A stretch of 64,000 bases of DNA from an uncultured Williamsia sp. (GCF_947494875.1 NZ_CANLWM010000006.1:1-64000); one strand, 5' to 3'; positions 25,684 to 33,821 are shown, counted from the first letter of the stretch. Made by a program: numbers and translations. The notes: generated by a model not told the origin, from the sequence alone.

Positions 25684-27454
25684 CGACCCGCTCGTGCGCG
25701 CCGCACGGATCGTCGGCCTGCCGATCCGGCCGCTGGCGCGATCGCTCGCGCTGGGCGCTCTGGCCGCGCTGAGTGCGCTGGCGCTGGCGGGCTTCTCGGC
25801 CTGGCTGATCACCCGCGCCTGGCAGATGCCACCGGTCCTGTCGGTGGCGATCGCCGTGACGAGCGTTCGCGCGCTGGGAATCTCGCGCGCATTGCTCCGG
25901 TACCTCGAGCGGTTGTCCACGCATGATCTCGCGTTGCGGTCGATGGCGACAGCCCGTTCGCGCATCTACGCCGCGATCGCGGGAGGTGCAGGTTCCCTCG
26001 CTGCCCGGATCCGTCCCGCCGACGTCGTCGCGCGCACCGGACGCGACGTCGACGACATGGGCGAGTCGCTGGTGCGCGCCGTCGTGCCCATCGGTTCCGC
26101 CGCGGTGAGCGCGATCGCATCCGTCGTCGTCCTCGCGGTGGTGTCGCCGTGGGCCGGTGCCGCGATCGCGGTGGCCTGGGTGGTGGCCGCCGTCGTCGCA
26201 CCCTGGTGTGCGGTGCGGGGCGCCGCGCTGGTGGAAAGGTCTGCTGCGCAGGCGCGCGACGAGGCAGCGGCACTCACGATGACGCTCCTCTGGCACGCCG
26301 CGGAACTCGAGGTGTCCGGGAGGCGTGCGGAACTCGCCGCCCGTGCCGCAGCGGCGGAAGACCGTGCCCGTCGAGCCGCCGACGCCGGCACCCGTGTGCG
26401 GTCGTGGGCCGCGGGCGTCCTGCCCACGGTCTCCGGTGCCTGCGTCCTCGTCGCGTGCATCGTGGGTCTGGTCACCGCGGGTTCGGTCGACGCGACCACC
26501 CTGGGAGTACTGATCCTGCTGCCGCTCAGCGCATTCGACACCGCCACGCCCCTCGTCGACGCTGCCCGGCAACTGCATCGCAGTCGGGACGCGGCGTCGC
26601 GGGTGCTCGCCGTCGTCGACGCCGCTGGCGAACCGACCGCGGACGGTGACGTCCGGCCTGTCGAGCAGTCGACACCCAACGTGGTCGTCGGCGAGGACGT
26701 GCGGTGGGGTCATGCCGGCCGACCGGCAGCCGGACCGATCGCCGGCGGACTCACTCTGGGTCCCGGGTCCCGCGTCGCCGTCGTGGGCCCCTCGGGATCA
26801 GGGAAGACGACGCTGCTCGCGACGATCGCAGGACTGGTGCCACCCGTCGACGGAGCTGTCACGGTCCACGACGAAGACGGTCCGGTCGATCCCGCGGAGA
26901 CGATCCGCTGGTTCGCCTCCGACGCACACGTCTTCGCGACGACCATCCGCGAGAACCTCCTGGTCGCCCGCGGTGACGCCGACGACGCACGGCTGTGGGA
27001 CGTCCTGGACCGCGTCGGCCTCGCCGGCTGGGTCCGGGGACTCGACGGCGGTCTCGACCACGTGCTCGCATCCGGTGCGGACGCGATGAGCACCGGTCAA
27101 CGCCGACGACTGCTGCTCGCGCGGGCGCTGATCTGCCCGGTGCCGGTCCTGCTCCTCGACGAGCCCTGCGAGAACGTCGACGCCGACGAGGCCGACGCGC
27201 TCACCGCGGCCCTGCTCGACCCGAACGACGGTCTCGTCGAACCGGAACGGGCCGTCGTGGTGGTGACGCACCGACTGCCGCGGGACTGTGCGGCGACCGC
27301 TGTCATCGATCTCGGCGGTTCGCCCACAGCGAAGGACCCCACGCCGAAAAGCGATTGCCGACTCCACGATCCGCGCGTAACTTCGGGTGTACACGAGGAA
27401 GGAGGTGGTCTGAAGTTGCATGACTTATGGACACGTGAGGTGACCATCAGCTAG
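25676..27454 (+). CDS. cydC: Thiol/haem ABC exporter, CydC subunit, with unusual C-terminal run-on
   Basis: 592-residue partner of CydD: six membrane helices, Walker A GPSGSGKTT, Walker B VLLLDEPCENVD, switch His VVVTHRL. The signature is MSTGQRRRLLLARAL rather than LSGGQ, a degenerate version common in one half of asymmetric exporters. The normal domain ends about AVIDLGG; a further 45 or so residues follow because the frame has no stop until the TAG at 27452. That tail runs through a separate promoter and ribosome site and shares its last 12 codons with the short ORF at 27416. It looks as if the original cydC stop was lost. Confidence 0.9.
   Translation: MRDDPLVRAARIVGLPIRPLARSLALGALAALSALALAGFSAWLITRAWQMPPVLSVAIAVTSVRALGISRALLRYLERLSTHDLALRSMATARSRIYAAIAGGAGSLAARIRPADVVARTGRDVDDMGESLVRAVVPIGSAAVSAIASVVVLAVVSPWAGAAIAVAWVVAAVVAPWCAVRGAALVERSAAQARDEAAALTMTLLWHAAELEVSGRRAELAARAAAAEDRARRAADAGTRVRSWAAGVLPTVSGACVLVACIVGLVTAGSVDATTLGVLILLPLSAFDTATPLVDAARQLHRSRDAASRVLAVVDAAGEPTADGDVRPVEQSTPNVVVGEDVRWGHAGRPAAGPIAGGLTLGPGSRVAVVGPSGSGKTTLLATIAGLVPPVDGAVTVHDEDGPVDPAETIRWFASDAHVFATTIRENLLVARGDADDARLWDVLDRVGLAGWVRGLDGGLDHVLASGADAMSTGQRRRLLLARALICPVPVLLLDEPCENVDADEADALTAALLDPNDGLVEPERAVVVVTHRLPRDCAATAVIDLGGSPTAKDPTPKSDCRLHDPRVTSGVHEEGGGLKLHDLWTREVTIS
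27355..27383 (+). promoter_or_regulatory. Sigma-70-type promoter inside the 3' end of cydC
   Basis: TTGCCG at 27355-27360 and TAACTT at 27378-27383 are separated by exactly 17 bp. This predicts a transcript start near 27390, about 25 nt before the 12-codon ORF. Both boxes lie within the cydC run-on coding region. Confidence 0.6.
27416..27454 (+). CDS. 12-codon ORF with near-perfect Shine-Dalgarno
   Basis: TTG-started ORF encoding (M)HDLWTREVTIS and ending TAG. AAGGAGGTGGTC at 27399-27410 matches the anti-Shine-Dalgarno of 16S rRNA at almost every base, far stronger than sites of most genes here. The ORF is in frame with the cydC run-on and shares its stop. Such a strong site on so short a frame suggests that translation of the peptide, or ribosome placement on the RNA, matters. 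No known function. Confidence 0.5.
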   Translation: MHDLWTREVTIS

Positions 27455-27616
27455 GTGGCGCCCAACGCCCGGGTTCTCCCGGTGCGGGTCGCCCGCCTCA
27501 CGGCAGCGGCGCCGTCACCCGAGCGAATCCACGGTGGTCACCCGGCCCCCGCACCCCCACCCGTCCAGGTGGGTCCGGCCACGCAAGTGGCGGTGCGGGG
27601 GTCGTCCCATTTCTGC

Positions 27617-27651
27617 AGAACCCCCGCACCGACGATCGGTGCGGGGGTTCT
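27617..27651. terminator. 15-bp hairpin terminator, bidirectional
   Basis: Arms 27617-27631 and 27637-27651 pair perfectly around a 5-nt loop (ACGAT); the core is AACCCCCGCACCG/CGGTGCGGGGGTT. It lies between the rightward cyd/small-RNA unit and the leftward DinB gene, 16 bp beyond the DinB stop, so it can serve both. The T-tract is weak (TTCTCCT), as is common in actinomycetes. Confidence 0.8.
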
Positions 27652-27666
27652 CCTGTCCCGGGGGCG

Positions 27667-28212
27667 TCAGCCGCGCTCGTAGCTCCTGATCGCGTCGGCG
27701 GCCAGGGTCTTCGTGGTGCTCTGGCCGTCGAGGGACTCGCGGATGAGGTCGGCGTGGCCCGAGTGGTGCGCGGTCTCCCGAAACATGTGCAGCAGGATGC
27801 GGCGGACTGTGTGGTGCTGCCGGACCGGGGCCCACGGTGCGATCGGGATGGGGATGACGGCGTCGAGATCGGGCACGGTCGCGACGAACTCGTCGGTGAG
27901 CTGGGACTGCTTCGTGTACCTCTCCAGCCATCCCGCGAACGTCTCGTCCTCCGACATCCGATACCGCTCCTCGAGGTCGACGTCGAACTCGGCGTCGGGG
28001 TCGGCCGCGAGGATGGTGGCGATCCAGTACTCCTCGAACAGCGCGAGATGCTTGATCAGGCCGCCGAGCGTCAGCGTGCCGACCGGCCCGGGAGTGCGAG
28101 CCTGCTCCTCGGAGATCCCGTTCACGGTCACCAACAGGCTCCTGCGCTGGTCGCCCCAGATCTCGATGAGGGTCTCCCGTTCGCCGGGGATGCTGGCCGT
28201 CGCGATCATCAT
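27667..28212 (-). CDS. DinB-family protein (DUF664)
   Basis: 181-residue four-helix-bundle protein of the DinB/YfiT superfamily, which includes metal-dependent thiol transferases using mycothiol or bacillithiol. The metal-binding pattern is visible: His in GGLIKHLALFEEYW and the pair in HMFRETAHHSGHADLIRE. Two adjacent starts are possible at 28212 and 28209. Known relatives include mycothiol-dependent maleylpyruvate isomerase-like proteins; the reaction here is not inferable. Its 3' end abuts the strong bidirectional terminator. Confidence 0.85.
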   Translation of the reverse strand: MMIATASIPGERETLIEIWGDQRRSLLVTVNGISEEQARTPGPVGTLTLGGLIKHLALFEEYWIATILAADPDAEFDVDLEERYRMSEDETFAGWLERYTKQSQLTDEFVATVPDLDAVIPIPIAPWAPVRQHHTVRRILLHMFRETAHHSGHADLIRESLDGQSTTKTLAADAIRSYERG

Positions 28213-28270
28213 GCGAACAGCTTCTCACCACGCATGCGGTGGTGCATCAGCCCTCCGGCGGATGTGTGTA

Positions 28271-28933
28271 TCAGCCGACGTGCCGTGACAGCTTCGCCGA
28301 CAGGCGCGGTACGAGGTCGCCGTCGGCGTCGACGCGTTCCTCCACGTACGCGAGATCGCCGTCGTCGACGAGACCGTACAGTCGCTTCGCGCCACCCACC
28401 TTGCGCCCACCCGCGGAGCCCGACGCCGACGTGATGACGACGTCGGTCACCAGTTCCCAGGACGTCTGGGTGAGGGGCTTGCCGTAGAAGAGTTCGATCC
28501 AGCCCTCGGCGTGGGTGGCCAGGAACTCGATGGTCTCGTCCGAGTCGGGTCCGGAGATCCGCCAGTACCCGGTCTCACGGAGATCGGGGCCGACGAAGTG
28601 GGCGTCGTCGTCGATGCGCCACGAGCGCGACTCCCACATCAGGTAGGGCCCGCCGTCGTGGCTGATCACGATCTGCTGGCCGAAGGGGTAGTCGCCGGTC
28701 TCGGGGTCGTTGCCCTCACCGAGACCACGCCACACACCGACCAGGGGCAGCAGGCCGAGCAGTGCGGGATTCAGGTCGGGGCCCTGCCGCAGGTTCGCGG
28801 TGTCGTCGGGCGCGTCCAGGCCGGCGAGGGACGGGATGTTGCGGTCGGCGGTGATCTCCGCACGGCGCGCCGCATCGGCGATCGCCTCGTCGGCGCTGCC
28901 CGGGACGGGGCCGTCGGGGGAGGGGTCGCTCAC
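28271..28933 (-). CDS. Nitrobindin / FABP-like beta-barrel protein
   Basis: 220-residue protein of the nitrobindin (THAP4/DUF1794) family. The barrel begins [31 protein letters not shown] with the conserved GxWxGxGxG, and includes [11 protein letters not shown] and ETGYWRI segments. Its position corresponds to Rv0813c, a fatty-acid-binding-protein-like barrel; haem binding should not be assumed. A GTG at 28933 was chosen, giving a 45-residue acidic N-terminal extension; frames further upstream cover the small membrane gene. It lies 10 bp after that gene on the same strand. Confidence 0.82.
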   Translation of the reverse strand: MSDPSPDGPVPGSADEAIADAARRAEITADRNIPSLAGLDAPDDTANLRQGPDLNPALLGLLPLVGVWRGLGEGNDPETGDYPFGQQIVISHDGGPYLMWESRSWRIDDDAHFVGPDLRETGYWRISGPDSDETIEFLATHAEGWIELFYGKPLTQTSWELVTDVVITSASGSAGGRKVGGAKRLYGLVDDGDLAYVEERVDADGDLVPRLSAKLSRHVG

Positions 28934-28943
28934 GTCGGACGTG

Positions 28944-29042
28944 TCAGGACTCGTCGGTGATGAGGCGGTACAGCGTGTACAGCCCGAACCACACGATCGC
29001 GACCGTCGCAATCACCAGCAGGATCTCGAAGAAGATGACCAC
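28944..29042 (-). CDS. 32-residue single-span membrane protein
   Basis: Short ORF with a GTG start encoding an almost entirely hydrophobic helix (residues 2-25, including [19 protein letters not shown]) followed by a charged tail ending RLITDES. It sits just upstream of the nitrobindin-like gene on the same strand, ten bp away, and 46 bp from the divergent NTF2-like gene. The single-helix plus R-x-x-x-D/E tail resembles small actinobacterial membrane proteins of unknown role. Too short for routine gene calling. Confidence 0.65.
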   Translation of the reverse strand: MVIFFEILLVIATVAIVWFGLYTLYRLITDES

Positions 29043-29088
29043 GTGACCAGTCTACGACTGCGCTGTGGGGTGGGTATCGTCGGCGTCC

Positions 29089-29466
29089 ATGTCCGACGAC
29101 GCGTCCCAGCCCGGTGCGATCGCAGAGGTGATGCGGCGCAACGTGGCGGAGGTGTTCTCGATCACCGACGACGTCGCCCGCCGGCGACTCGTCGAGGAGC
29201 TCTATCACCCCGACGCCGGATTCCATGACGAGGAGGGAACGGTGTCGGGGCATGACGCGATCGACGCCAAGATCCGGTCGTTGCAGCAGGACGCTCCGGG
29301 GCTGACGTTCTCCGTCACCGTGGAACCGAGCGTGGTCGCAGACCTGGGCCGGATCTCCTGGGCCCTGGGCCCGGCCGACGGACCGGCGGTGGTGTCCGGC
29401 ATGGATGTCGGCCACGTGCGGGACGGGCGGATCACGGAGCTGTACACCTTCCTCGACCCGCGGTAG
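29089..29466 (+). CDS. SnoaL/NTF2-like protein
   Basis: 125-residue cone-shaped alpha+beta fold protein: an N-terminal helix (AEVMRRNVAEVF), YHPDAGFHDEEGTVSGHDAIDAKIRSL and a final beta-strand DGRITELYTFLD. This is the pattern of SnoaL-like/nuclear transport factor 2 proteins, a fold used for isomerases, cyclases and binding proteins. The ATG at 29089 is preferred; an upstream in-frame GTG at 29065 lacks a ribosome site. Divergent from the 32-residue membrane gene; ends in a 13-bp hairpin terminator shared with the convergent SseC-like gene. Confidence 0.75.
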   Translation: MSDDASQPGAIAEVMRRNVAEVFSITDDVARRRLVEELYHPDAGFHDEEGTVSGHDAIDAKIRSLQQDAPGLTFSVTVEPSVVADLGRISWALGPADGPAVVSGMDVGHVRDGRITELYTFLDPR

Positions 29467-29482
29467 GTCCCGCGACGCGACA

Positions 29483-29512
29483 TCGCCCTCACCGCGGGTG
29501 CGGTGAGGGCGA
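29483..29512. terminator. 13-bp hairpin between convergent genes
   Basis: TCGCCCTCACCGC and GCGGTGAGGGCGA pair perfectly around GGGT. It lies 17 bp after the NTF2-like stop and 24 bp after the SseC-like stop on the opposite strand, so it is probably a bidirectional terminator. Confidence 0.75.
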
Positions 29513-29535
29513 CGGTGGTCGTGCGGGAGGCGCGG

Positions 29536-29847
29536 TCAGCTCGTCGTGGCCACGGTGACGTCCTGGTCGTAGACGCCGGTGCCGTCGGGGCTGACGGTCA
29601 CGTCGCCGTTGCCGCGAGGCGACAGCGCGCGGATCGTCCAGGTGCCCGGCGCCGCGAAGAACCGGAAGTCGCCGGTGCCGCTCGCCACGACCTCGGCGGT
29701 GAACTCGCCGGAGCCGTCGAGCAGGCGCACGAACGCGCCGCCGACGGGCTGTCCGTCACCGTCGAGGACCTGGCCGGTGAGGACCGTCTCCTTCTCCACG
29801 TCGACGCCCGCGGGCAGCTTCTGACCCTGCTTCGGTGCTGCGCACAT
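29536..29847 (-). CDS. sseC: DUF1416 protein (SseC-like)
   Basis: 103-residue beta-rich protein of family DUF1416, with LTGQVLDGDGQPVGGAFVRLLD, a carboxypeptidase-regulatory-like Ig fold pattern, and RFFAAPGTWTIRAL. It is always found next to SseA-type sulfurtransferases in mycobacteria (SseC1/SseC2). Its ATG overlaps the sseA TGA (TGATG), so it is co-translated with it; an adjacent GTG is the alternative start. Presumed accessory in sulfur transfer; mechanism unknown. Confidence 0.88.
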   Translation of the reverse strand: MCAAPKQGQKLPAGVDVEKETVLTGQVLDGDGQPVGGAFVRLLDGSGEFTAEVVASGTGDFRFFAAPGTWTIRALSPRGNGDVTVSPDGTGVYDQDVTVATTS

Positions 29848-30686
29848 CACTTGCCCTCCCCCAGCTCGACGGGTACACCGACCAGCGAGCCGTACTCGGT
29901 CCAGCTGCCGTCGTAGTTCTTGACGTTCTGGTGGCCGAGGATCTCCTTGAGCACGAACCAGGTGTGGCTCGACCGCTCACCGATGCGGCAGTAGGCGATG
30001 GTGTCCTTCTCGCCGTCGAGACCTGCCTCCTTGTACAGCTCGGCCAAGTCCTCGTCGGACTTGAAGGTGCCGTCCTCGTTGGCCGCCTTGCTCCACGGCA
30101 CGTTGATGGCACCGGGGATGTGGCCGGGACGCTGGCTCTGCTCCTGCGGCAGGTGGGCCGGCGCGAGGATCTTGCCGGTGAACTCGTCCGGGCTGCGGAC
30201 GTCGACGAGGTTCTTGCTGCCGATCGCGTCGACGACCTCGTCGCGGAACGCGCGGATCGACAGGTCGGGGTCGGAGGCCTTGTAGCTCGCCGCCGGACGC
30301 GAGACGGCGTCGGTCGACAGCGGGCGGCCGTCGAGCTCCCACTTCTTGCGACCGCCGTCGAGCAGCTTCACGTCCTGGTGGCCGTAGAGCTTGAAGTACC
30401 AGTAGGCGTAGGCGGCGAACCAGTTGTTGTTGCCGCCGTACAGCACGACGGTGTCGTCGTTGCTGATCCCGCGCGAGCTCAGCAGGTCGCCGAACTGCTC
30501 GGCGTTGACGAAGTCGCGACGGACCTGATCCTGCAGGTCGGTCTTCCAGTCGAGCTTGACGGCGCCCTGGATGTGGCCGCCGTCGTAGGCGCTGGTGTCT
30601 TCGTCGACCTCGACGAAGACGACGGAGTCGGTGGTCAGGTTCTGCTCAGCCCAGTCTGCGCTGACCAGGACATCGGAGCGAGCCAT
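29847..30686 (-). CDS. sseA: Thiosulfate sulfurtransferase (rhodanese)
   Basis: 279-residue two-domain rhodanese that moves sulfane sulfur from thiosulfate to an acceptor such as cyanide or a thiol. The active-site loop is CRIGERSSHTWFVL with catalytic Cys233 near the end of the second domain; the first, inactive domain has LYGGNNNWFAAYAYW. The start ATG at 30686 has AAAGGA upstream; a longer frame to 30818 is leader sequence. In mycobacteria the orthologue is Rv0815c/CysA2. A 26-codon ORF ending in three Cys codons lies 159 nt upstream on the same strand, consistent with control by cysteine supply. Confidence 0.94.
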   Translation of the reverse strand: MARSDVLVSADWAEQNLTTDSVVFVEVDEDTSAYDGGHIQGAVKLDWKTDLQDQVRRDFVNAEQFGDLLSSRGISNDDTVVLYGGNNNWFAAYAYWYFKLYGHQDVKLLDGGRKKWELDGRPLSTDAVSRPAASYKASDPDLSIRAFRDEVVDAIGSKNLVDVRSPDEFTGKILAPAHLPQEQSQRPGHIPGAINVPWSKAANEDGTFKSDEDLAELYKEAGLDGEKDTIAYCRIGERSSHTWFVLKEILGHQNVKNYDGSWTEYGSLVGVPVELGEGK

Positions 30687-30845
30687 GGTGGTCCTTTCGG
30701 GTGGAACGGATCGGTGGTGCGAGATGCCGAGACGACGACCGCGACGAGCGGCGCGAGAACGGGCGTGGACCGACACGGCGGACGGTGAGGAGATCAGACC
30801 GTCGGCACGGACGGTCACGAGACGACTGCGCGTCGCGGACCGGTG

Positions 30846-30926
30846 TCAGCGACAGCAGCAGGTGGCGAGTCGACAGAAATCGATCGCCCGGCGGCGGGTG
30901 AGCAAGTACTCACGACGCGACTGCAT
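30846..30926 (-). CDS. Polycysteine leader ORF upstream of sseA
   Basis: 26-residue ORF starting at an ATG with no Shine-Dalgarno and ending LATCCCR, with Cys codons at 18, 23, 24 and 25. A TTACTG-like -10 region lies just before the ATG, so the transcript may begin at or very near the start codon (leaderless). Leaderless polycysteine ORFs of this type have been described upstream of sulfur genes, including the CysA2 region, in mycobacteria, where ribosome stalling at Cys codons reports cysteine shortage. Low cysteine would then raise sseA-sseC expression. Confidence 0.72.
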   Translation of the reverse strand: MQSRREYLLTRRRAIDFCRLATCCCR

Positions 30927-30956
30927 GGCGCCGACAGTAACAAAGGTCACTGATGG

Positions 30957-31946
30957 TCAGCGGGGGAGGGCGTCGGTGTACATCATGTAGATCTCCGTGC
31001 TCTGCGCGGTCAGGAAGAGCCCGGGATCCCAGGTCCGGCTGTGCGGAGTCCCTTCGATCATGATGTCGCTCCCGCTGCTCCGGGCGGATGTCGCCGTCGC
31101 CCCCCATGCCATCGGCAGGCCGGGGACCGTGGCGGAGAAGCGCTTGAGCACCGCTGCCCGGTCCGCCTCGGCGACCGTGGTGTCGGAGTGTTCCTCGGGG
31201 CCGTCGTAGAAGCCGGTGGCGGAGAGGCGGAGGGCGCCACCGACGGTCGAGAGGTCGACGGTGACGCTGACCTTCTCGTCGGGTCGACCGGGACCCGGCG
31301 ACACGCTGCCGGTGAGCAGTACGCCAGACGTGCGACTCAGCAGACCGTCCTGCGGGCCGCCACCTCCGGCGGCGCCCTCGGGTGCAGGTGTGTTCACCGT
31401 GAGGTCGTCGATCCCCAGCAGACGTCCCATCGCCACGGAGTCGAGGGTCGTCGACGCGGTCGCGGATCCGACCTCCATGAAGACCGCGCCCTGGGGGAAC
31501 GGGTTCGAGATCGACGCCGCCGGGACGCGGACGTCGCGGAGGCGGGTGCGGAGGTCGGCGTGGCAGGGGTCCTTCACGGTGCAGCTGTCGCCTGCGTACA
31601 CCGGCACCGCGCGCGCGGTGATCCCGATCGATGAATACCGGCCGTCGGCAACCGAGCGGAACGCGGGAAAGCCCGAGATCGTGACCTCCGGCTCGAAGGG
31701 CAGTCCGCGATTGCCGTTCGTCGGCTCCACGAACGCTCGCGCGAGGCTGCGCTCGGCGTTGATCGCGATGGCGGTGTCGGTGCCGAGGGCCCCGAGAACG
31801 GCGACGACGACCACGATCACGAGGCCCCAGACAACGCGGCGGAGGCGGGGCCGACTGCGCAGGCTGCCGACCACTCCAGGCTCCTCACCGCGCCGCCGAT
31901 ACGGGCTCGTCCAGGGTGAAGCGCTATCCTTTCCCTCACCCTGCAT
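30957..31946 (-). CDS. LmeA-like DUF2993 envelope protein
   Basis: 329-residue protein. A cytoplasmic N-terminus with a basic cluster is followed by one membrane anchor near residues 37-57 ([18 protein letters not shown]) and a large extracytoplasmic DUF2993 domain beginning with [21 protein letters not shown]. The M. tuberculosis counterpart Rv0817c (LmeA) binds phospholipid and aids lipomannan elongation in the periplasm. The start at 31946 gives a conventional anchor; a start nearer the anchor is possible. Divergent from glnR with a 55-bp gap. Family knowledge supports an envelope role; the details here are inferred. Confidence 0.82.
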   Translation of the reverse strand: MQGEGKDSASPWTSPYRRRGEEPGVVGSLRSRPRLRRVVWGLVIVVVVAVLGALGTDTAIAINAERSLARAFVEPTNGNRGLPFEPEVTISGFPAFRSVADGRYSSIGITARAVPVYAGDSCTVKDPCHADLRTRLRDVRVPAASISNPFPQGAVFMEVGSATASTTLDSVAMGRLLGIDDLTVNTPAPEGAAGGGGPQDGLLSRTSGVLLTGSVSPGPGRPDEKVSVTVDLSTVGGALRLSATGFYDGPEEHSDTTVAEADRAAVLKRFSATVPGLPMAWGATATSARSSGSDIMIEGTPHSRTWDPGLFLTAQSTEIYMMYTDALPR

Positions 31947-32001
31947 CGTCGTCGCTGCAGCGTACACACGTGAGAGACCGCCGCCGGAGATCGGAGCTCG
32001 C

Positions 32002-32772
32002 ATGGATCTCTTGTTGCTGACGGCAGATCCCGCCCCCGAATCGGTCGTCCCGTCGCTCGCACTCCTCGCCCACACGGTCCGCGTCGCGCCGACCGAGGTG
32101 TCGTCGTTGATGGAGGCGGGCAATGCGGACGTCGCGATCGTCGACGCCCGCACCGACCTCGCCGCGGCACGCGGACTGTGCCGGCTCCTCGGGAGCACCG
32201 GGGCATCGGTTCCCGTCGTCGCCGTCCTCACCGAGGGCGGTCTCGTCGCGGTGAACGCCGAGTGGGGTCTCGACGACTTCCTGCTCCCGACCATCGGTCC
32301 GGCCGAGCTCGACGCCCGCCTGCGACTGCTCGTCGTCCGCACCCGTGGCGGCGAGAGCGAGGAGGCCGCGGGCAGGGTGTCGCTGGGGGAGTTGATCATC
32401 GACGAGGGGACGTACACCGCGCGCCTGCGCGGCCGTCCCCTGGATCTCACCTACAAGGAGTTCGAGCTCCTGAAGTACCTCGCCCAGAACGCAGGCCGCG
32501 TGTTCACCAGAGCGCAACTGCTGCAGGAGGTCTGGGGGTACGACTTCTTCGGCGGTACCCGTACCGTCGACGTGCACGTGCGGCGTCTGCGCGCGAAGCT
32601 CGGCGCCGAGCACGAGTCGCTCATCGGCACCGTCCGCAACGTCGGGTACAAGGCCGTCCGTCCGGCTCGTGGTCGAGACGCCGACGGTCGCGACGACGAC
32701 CTCGACGCCGACTACGACGACACCACCGAAGATCTCGACGACGAGTTGCGATCGATGAGCAACGGTGGCTGA
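32002..32772 (+). CDS. glnR: GlnR-type OmpR-family response regulator
   Basis: 256-residue regulator. The N-terminal receiver-like domain (about 1-115) lacks the usual phospho-acceptor surroundings, as in atypical GlnR proteins. The C-terminal winged helix (about 130-225) has [53 protein letters not shown] and ends VRNVGYKA. An acidic Asp-rich tail follows. GlnR controls nitrogen assimilation genes in actinomycetes. ATG at 32002 follows GATCGGAG. The 3' end overlaps mshD by eight bp, a conserved mycobacterial pairing (Rv0818-Rv0819). Confidence 0.9.
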   Translation: MDLLLLTADPAPESVVPSLALLAHTVRVAPTEVSSLMEAGNADVAIVDARTDLAAARGLCRLLGSTGASVPVVAVLTEGGLVAVNAEWGLDDFLLPTIGPAELDARLRLLVVRTRGGESEEAAGRVSLGELIIDEGTYTARLRGRPLDLTYKEFELLKYLAQNAGRVFTRAQLLQEVWGYDFFGGTRTVDVHVRRLRAKLGAEHESLIGTVRNVGYKAVRPARGRDADGRDDDLDADYDDTTEDLDDELRSMSNGG

Positions 32773-33676
32773 GGCCGGCCAGAAGGTCCTGGCTTCGCTG
32801 GACGCCGAGACCGCCCGCGCCGCACATGCTCTGGCCGAAAGGGCAGAACGTGTCGACGGGGTGGCGCCGCTCTCCGAGCAGGCCGTCGTCGGCATCGACA
32901 CCGACCGGGTGACACATGTCGTGTTCCGTTCCGACGCCGGTGATCTGCTGGGGTACGCCAACATCACCCCCGGCCGCGACGGCGAGCCCGCGATGATCGA
33001 GGCGGCCGTCGACCCCGACCATCGGGGGTCCGGCCACGGGAAGTCGTTGCTGCACGCAGCATTCGACGCCGCGTCACCGCCCACGCGGGTCTGGGCACAC
33101 GGTGACCTGCCGGCGGCCTCGGCACTCGCGACCTCCCTGGGCCTGAAGCCGCTGCGAGAGCTGTTGTCGATGCGACGGCCGCTGAACGACGCCGATCTGC
33201 CGCTGCCCGCTCTCGAGGTCCCCGACGACCTGGTGCTGCGCACCTATGTGGGACCGCAGGACGACGCGGAGATCCTGCGCGTCAACAATGCCGCCTTCGC
33301 GTGGCACCCGGAGCAGGGTGGCTGGACGCAGGACGACATCGACGCGCGCACCTCGTCGGGATGGTTCGACCCCGAGGGACTGTTCCTGGTGTTCGACCGA
33401 TCCGACCCGGACACCCTGCTCGGTTTCCACTGGACGAAGGTGCATCCCGCGACCGACGACGAGCCCGAGATCGGCGAGGTCTACGTCGTCGGCGTCGACA
33501 CGGGCACGCAGGGCAGGGGATTGGGTCGTCTGCTCACCCTCGCCGGCATCGCCCACCTCGAACGGTCGGGTCTGACCACCGTCGAGCTGTACGTCGAAGG
33601 CGACAACACGGCCGCCCTGCACACCTATGACCGCCTCGGTTTCACCCGCCACTCGGTGGACGTCGCCTACGGCTGA
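32765..33676 (+). CDS. mshD: Mycothiol synthase
   Basis: 303-residue enzyme with two tandem GNAT acetyltransferase domains that acetylates the cysteinyl amine of Cys-GlcN-Ins, the last step of mycothiol synthesis. The acetyl-CoA pyrophosphate loop is visible in the C-terminal, catalytic domain ([16 protein letters not shown]) and a related loop in the first domain ([15 protein letters not shown]). [14 protein letters not shown] is characteristic of MshD. GTG start, overlapping glnR. Presence of mycothiol synthesis confirms an actinobacterial host. Confidence 0.95.
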   Translation: MAEAGQKVLASLDAETARAAHALAERAERVDGVAPLSEQAVVGIDTDRVTHVVFRSDAGDLLGYANITPGRDGEPAMIEAAVDPDHRGSGHGKSLLHAAFDAASPPTRVWAHGDLPAASALATSLGLKPLRELLSMRRPLNDADLPLPALEVPDDLVLRTYVGPQDDAEILRVNNAAFAWHPEQGGWTQDDIDARTSSGWFDPEGLFLVFDRSDPDTLLGFHWTKVHPATDDEPEIGEVYVVGVDTGTQGRGLGRLLTLAGIAHLERSGLTTVELYVEGDNTAALHTYDRLGFTRHSVDVAYG

Positions 33677-33803
33677 CCGCCGCAGTAAGTGGTCCACCTC
33701 ACGTCGTTGGACCGCAGTCCGGATCGTTGCGCGAAACACGTCGTCACCTCGGGTAACGACCTCGCGGCTGCGTTCGCCGCCGCGTCGTGTGCAGGCGAGA
33801 TCA

Positions 33804-33821
33804 ATTCACCCTCCGTTCACC
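33804..33821 (+). promoter_or_regulatory. PHO box upstream of pstS
   Basis: Direct repeats ATTCACC and GTTCACC spaced 11 bp start to start, the arrangement of PhoP/SenX3-RegX3-type PHO boxes in actinomycetes (GTTCACC-N4 units). It lies 149 bp upstream of pstS. The rest of the 293-bp gap between mshD and pstS holds no ORF I trust. Confidence 0.6.

Larger units (their letters stand above)
27390..27651 (+). ncRNA. Candidate structured small RNA with embedded 12-codon ORF
   Basis: The predicted transcript of about 260 nt starts after a good promoter, carries a near-perfect ribosome site and a 12-codon ORF, and then a series of hairpins. CCGGG-TTCT-CCCGG is at 27469-27482 and GCGGG-TCG-CCCGC at 27484-27496. 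A three-way junction (27546-27601) follows, with a 10-bp closing stem CCCCCGCACC/GGTGCGGGGG, a 6-bp arm CCCACC/GGTGGG and a 5-bp arm GCCAC/GTGGC capped by the GNRA loop GCAA. A 15-bp terminator hairpin ends it. The terminator arms repeat the closing-stem arms, so the two can exchange partners. Downstream lies only a convergent gene, so this is not an obvious riboswitch for a following gene. I do not recognise it as a named RNA family. Confidence 0.5.

Noticed and set aside
27546-27651. Riboswitch controlling a downstream gene
   Set aside because: The terminator and alternative pairing look switch-like, but the next gene is convergent, so no rightward target exists in this window; kept as a structured RNA instead.
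30687-30845. S-box or other riboswitch upstream of sseA
   Set aside because: No conserved riboswitch core is recognisable; the leader is better explained by the polycysteine ORF.
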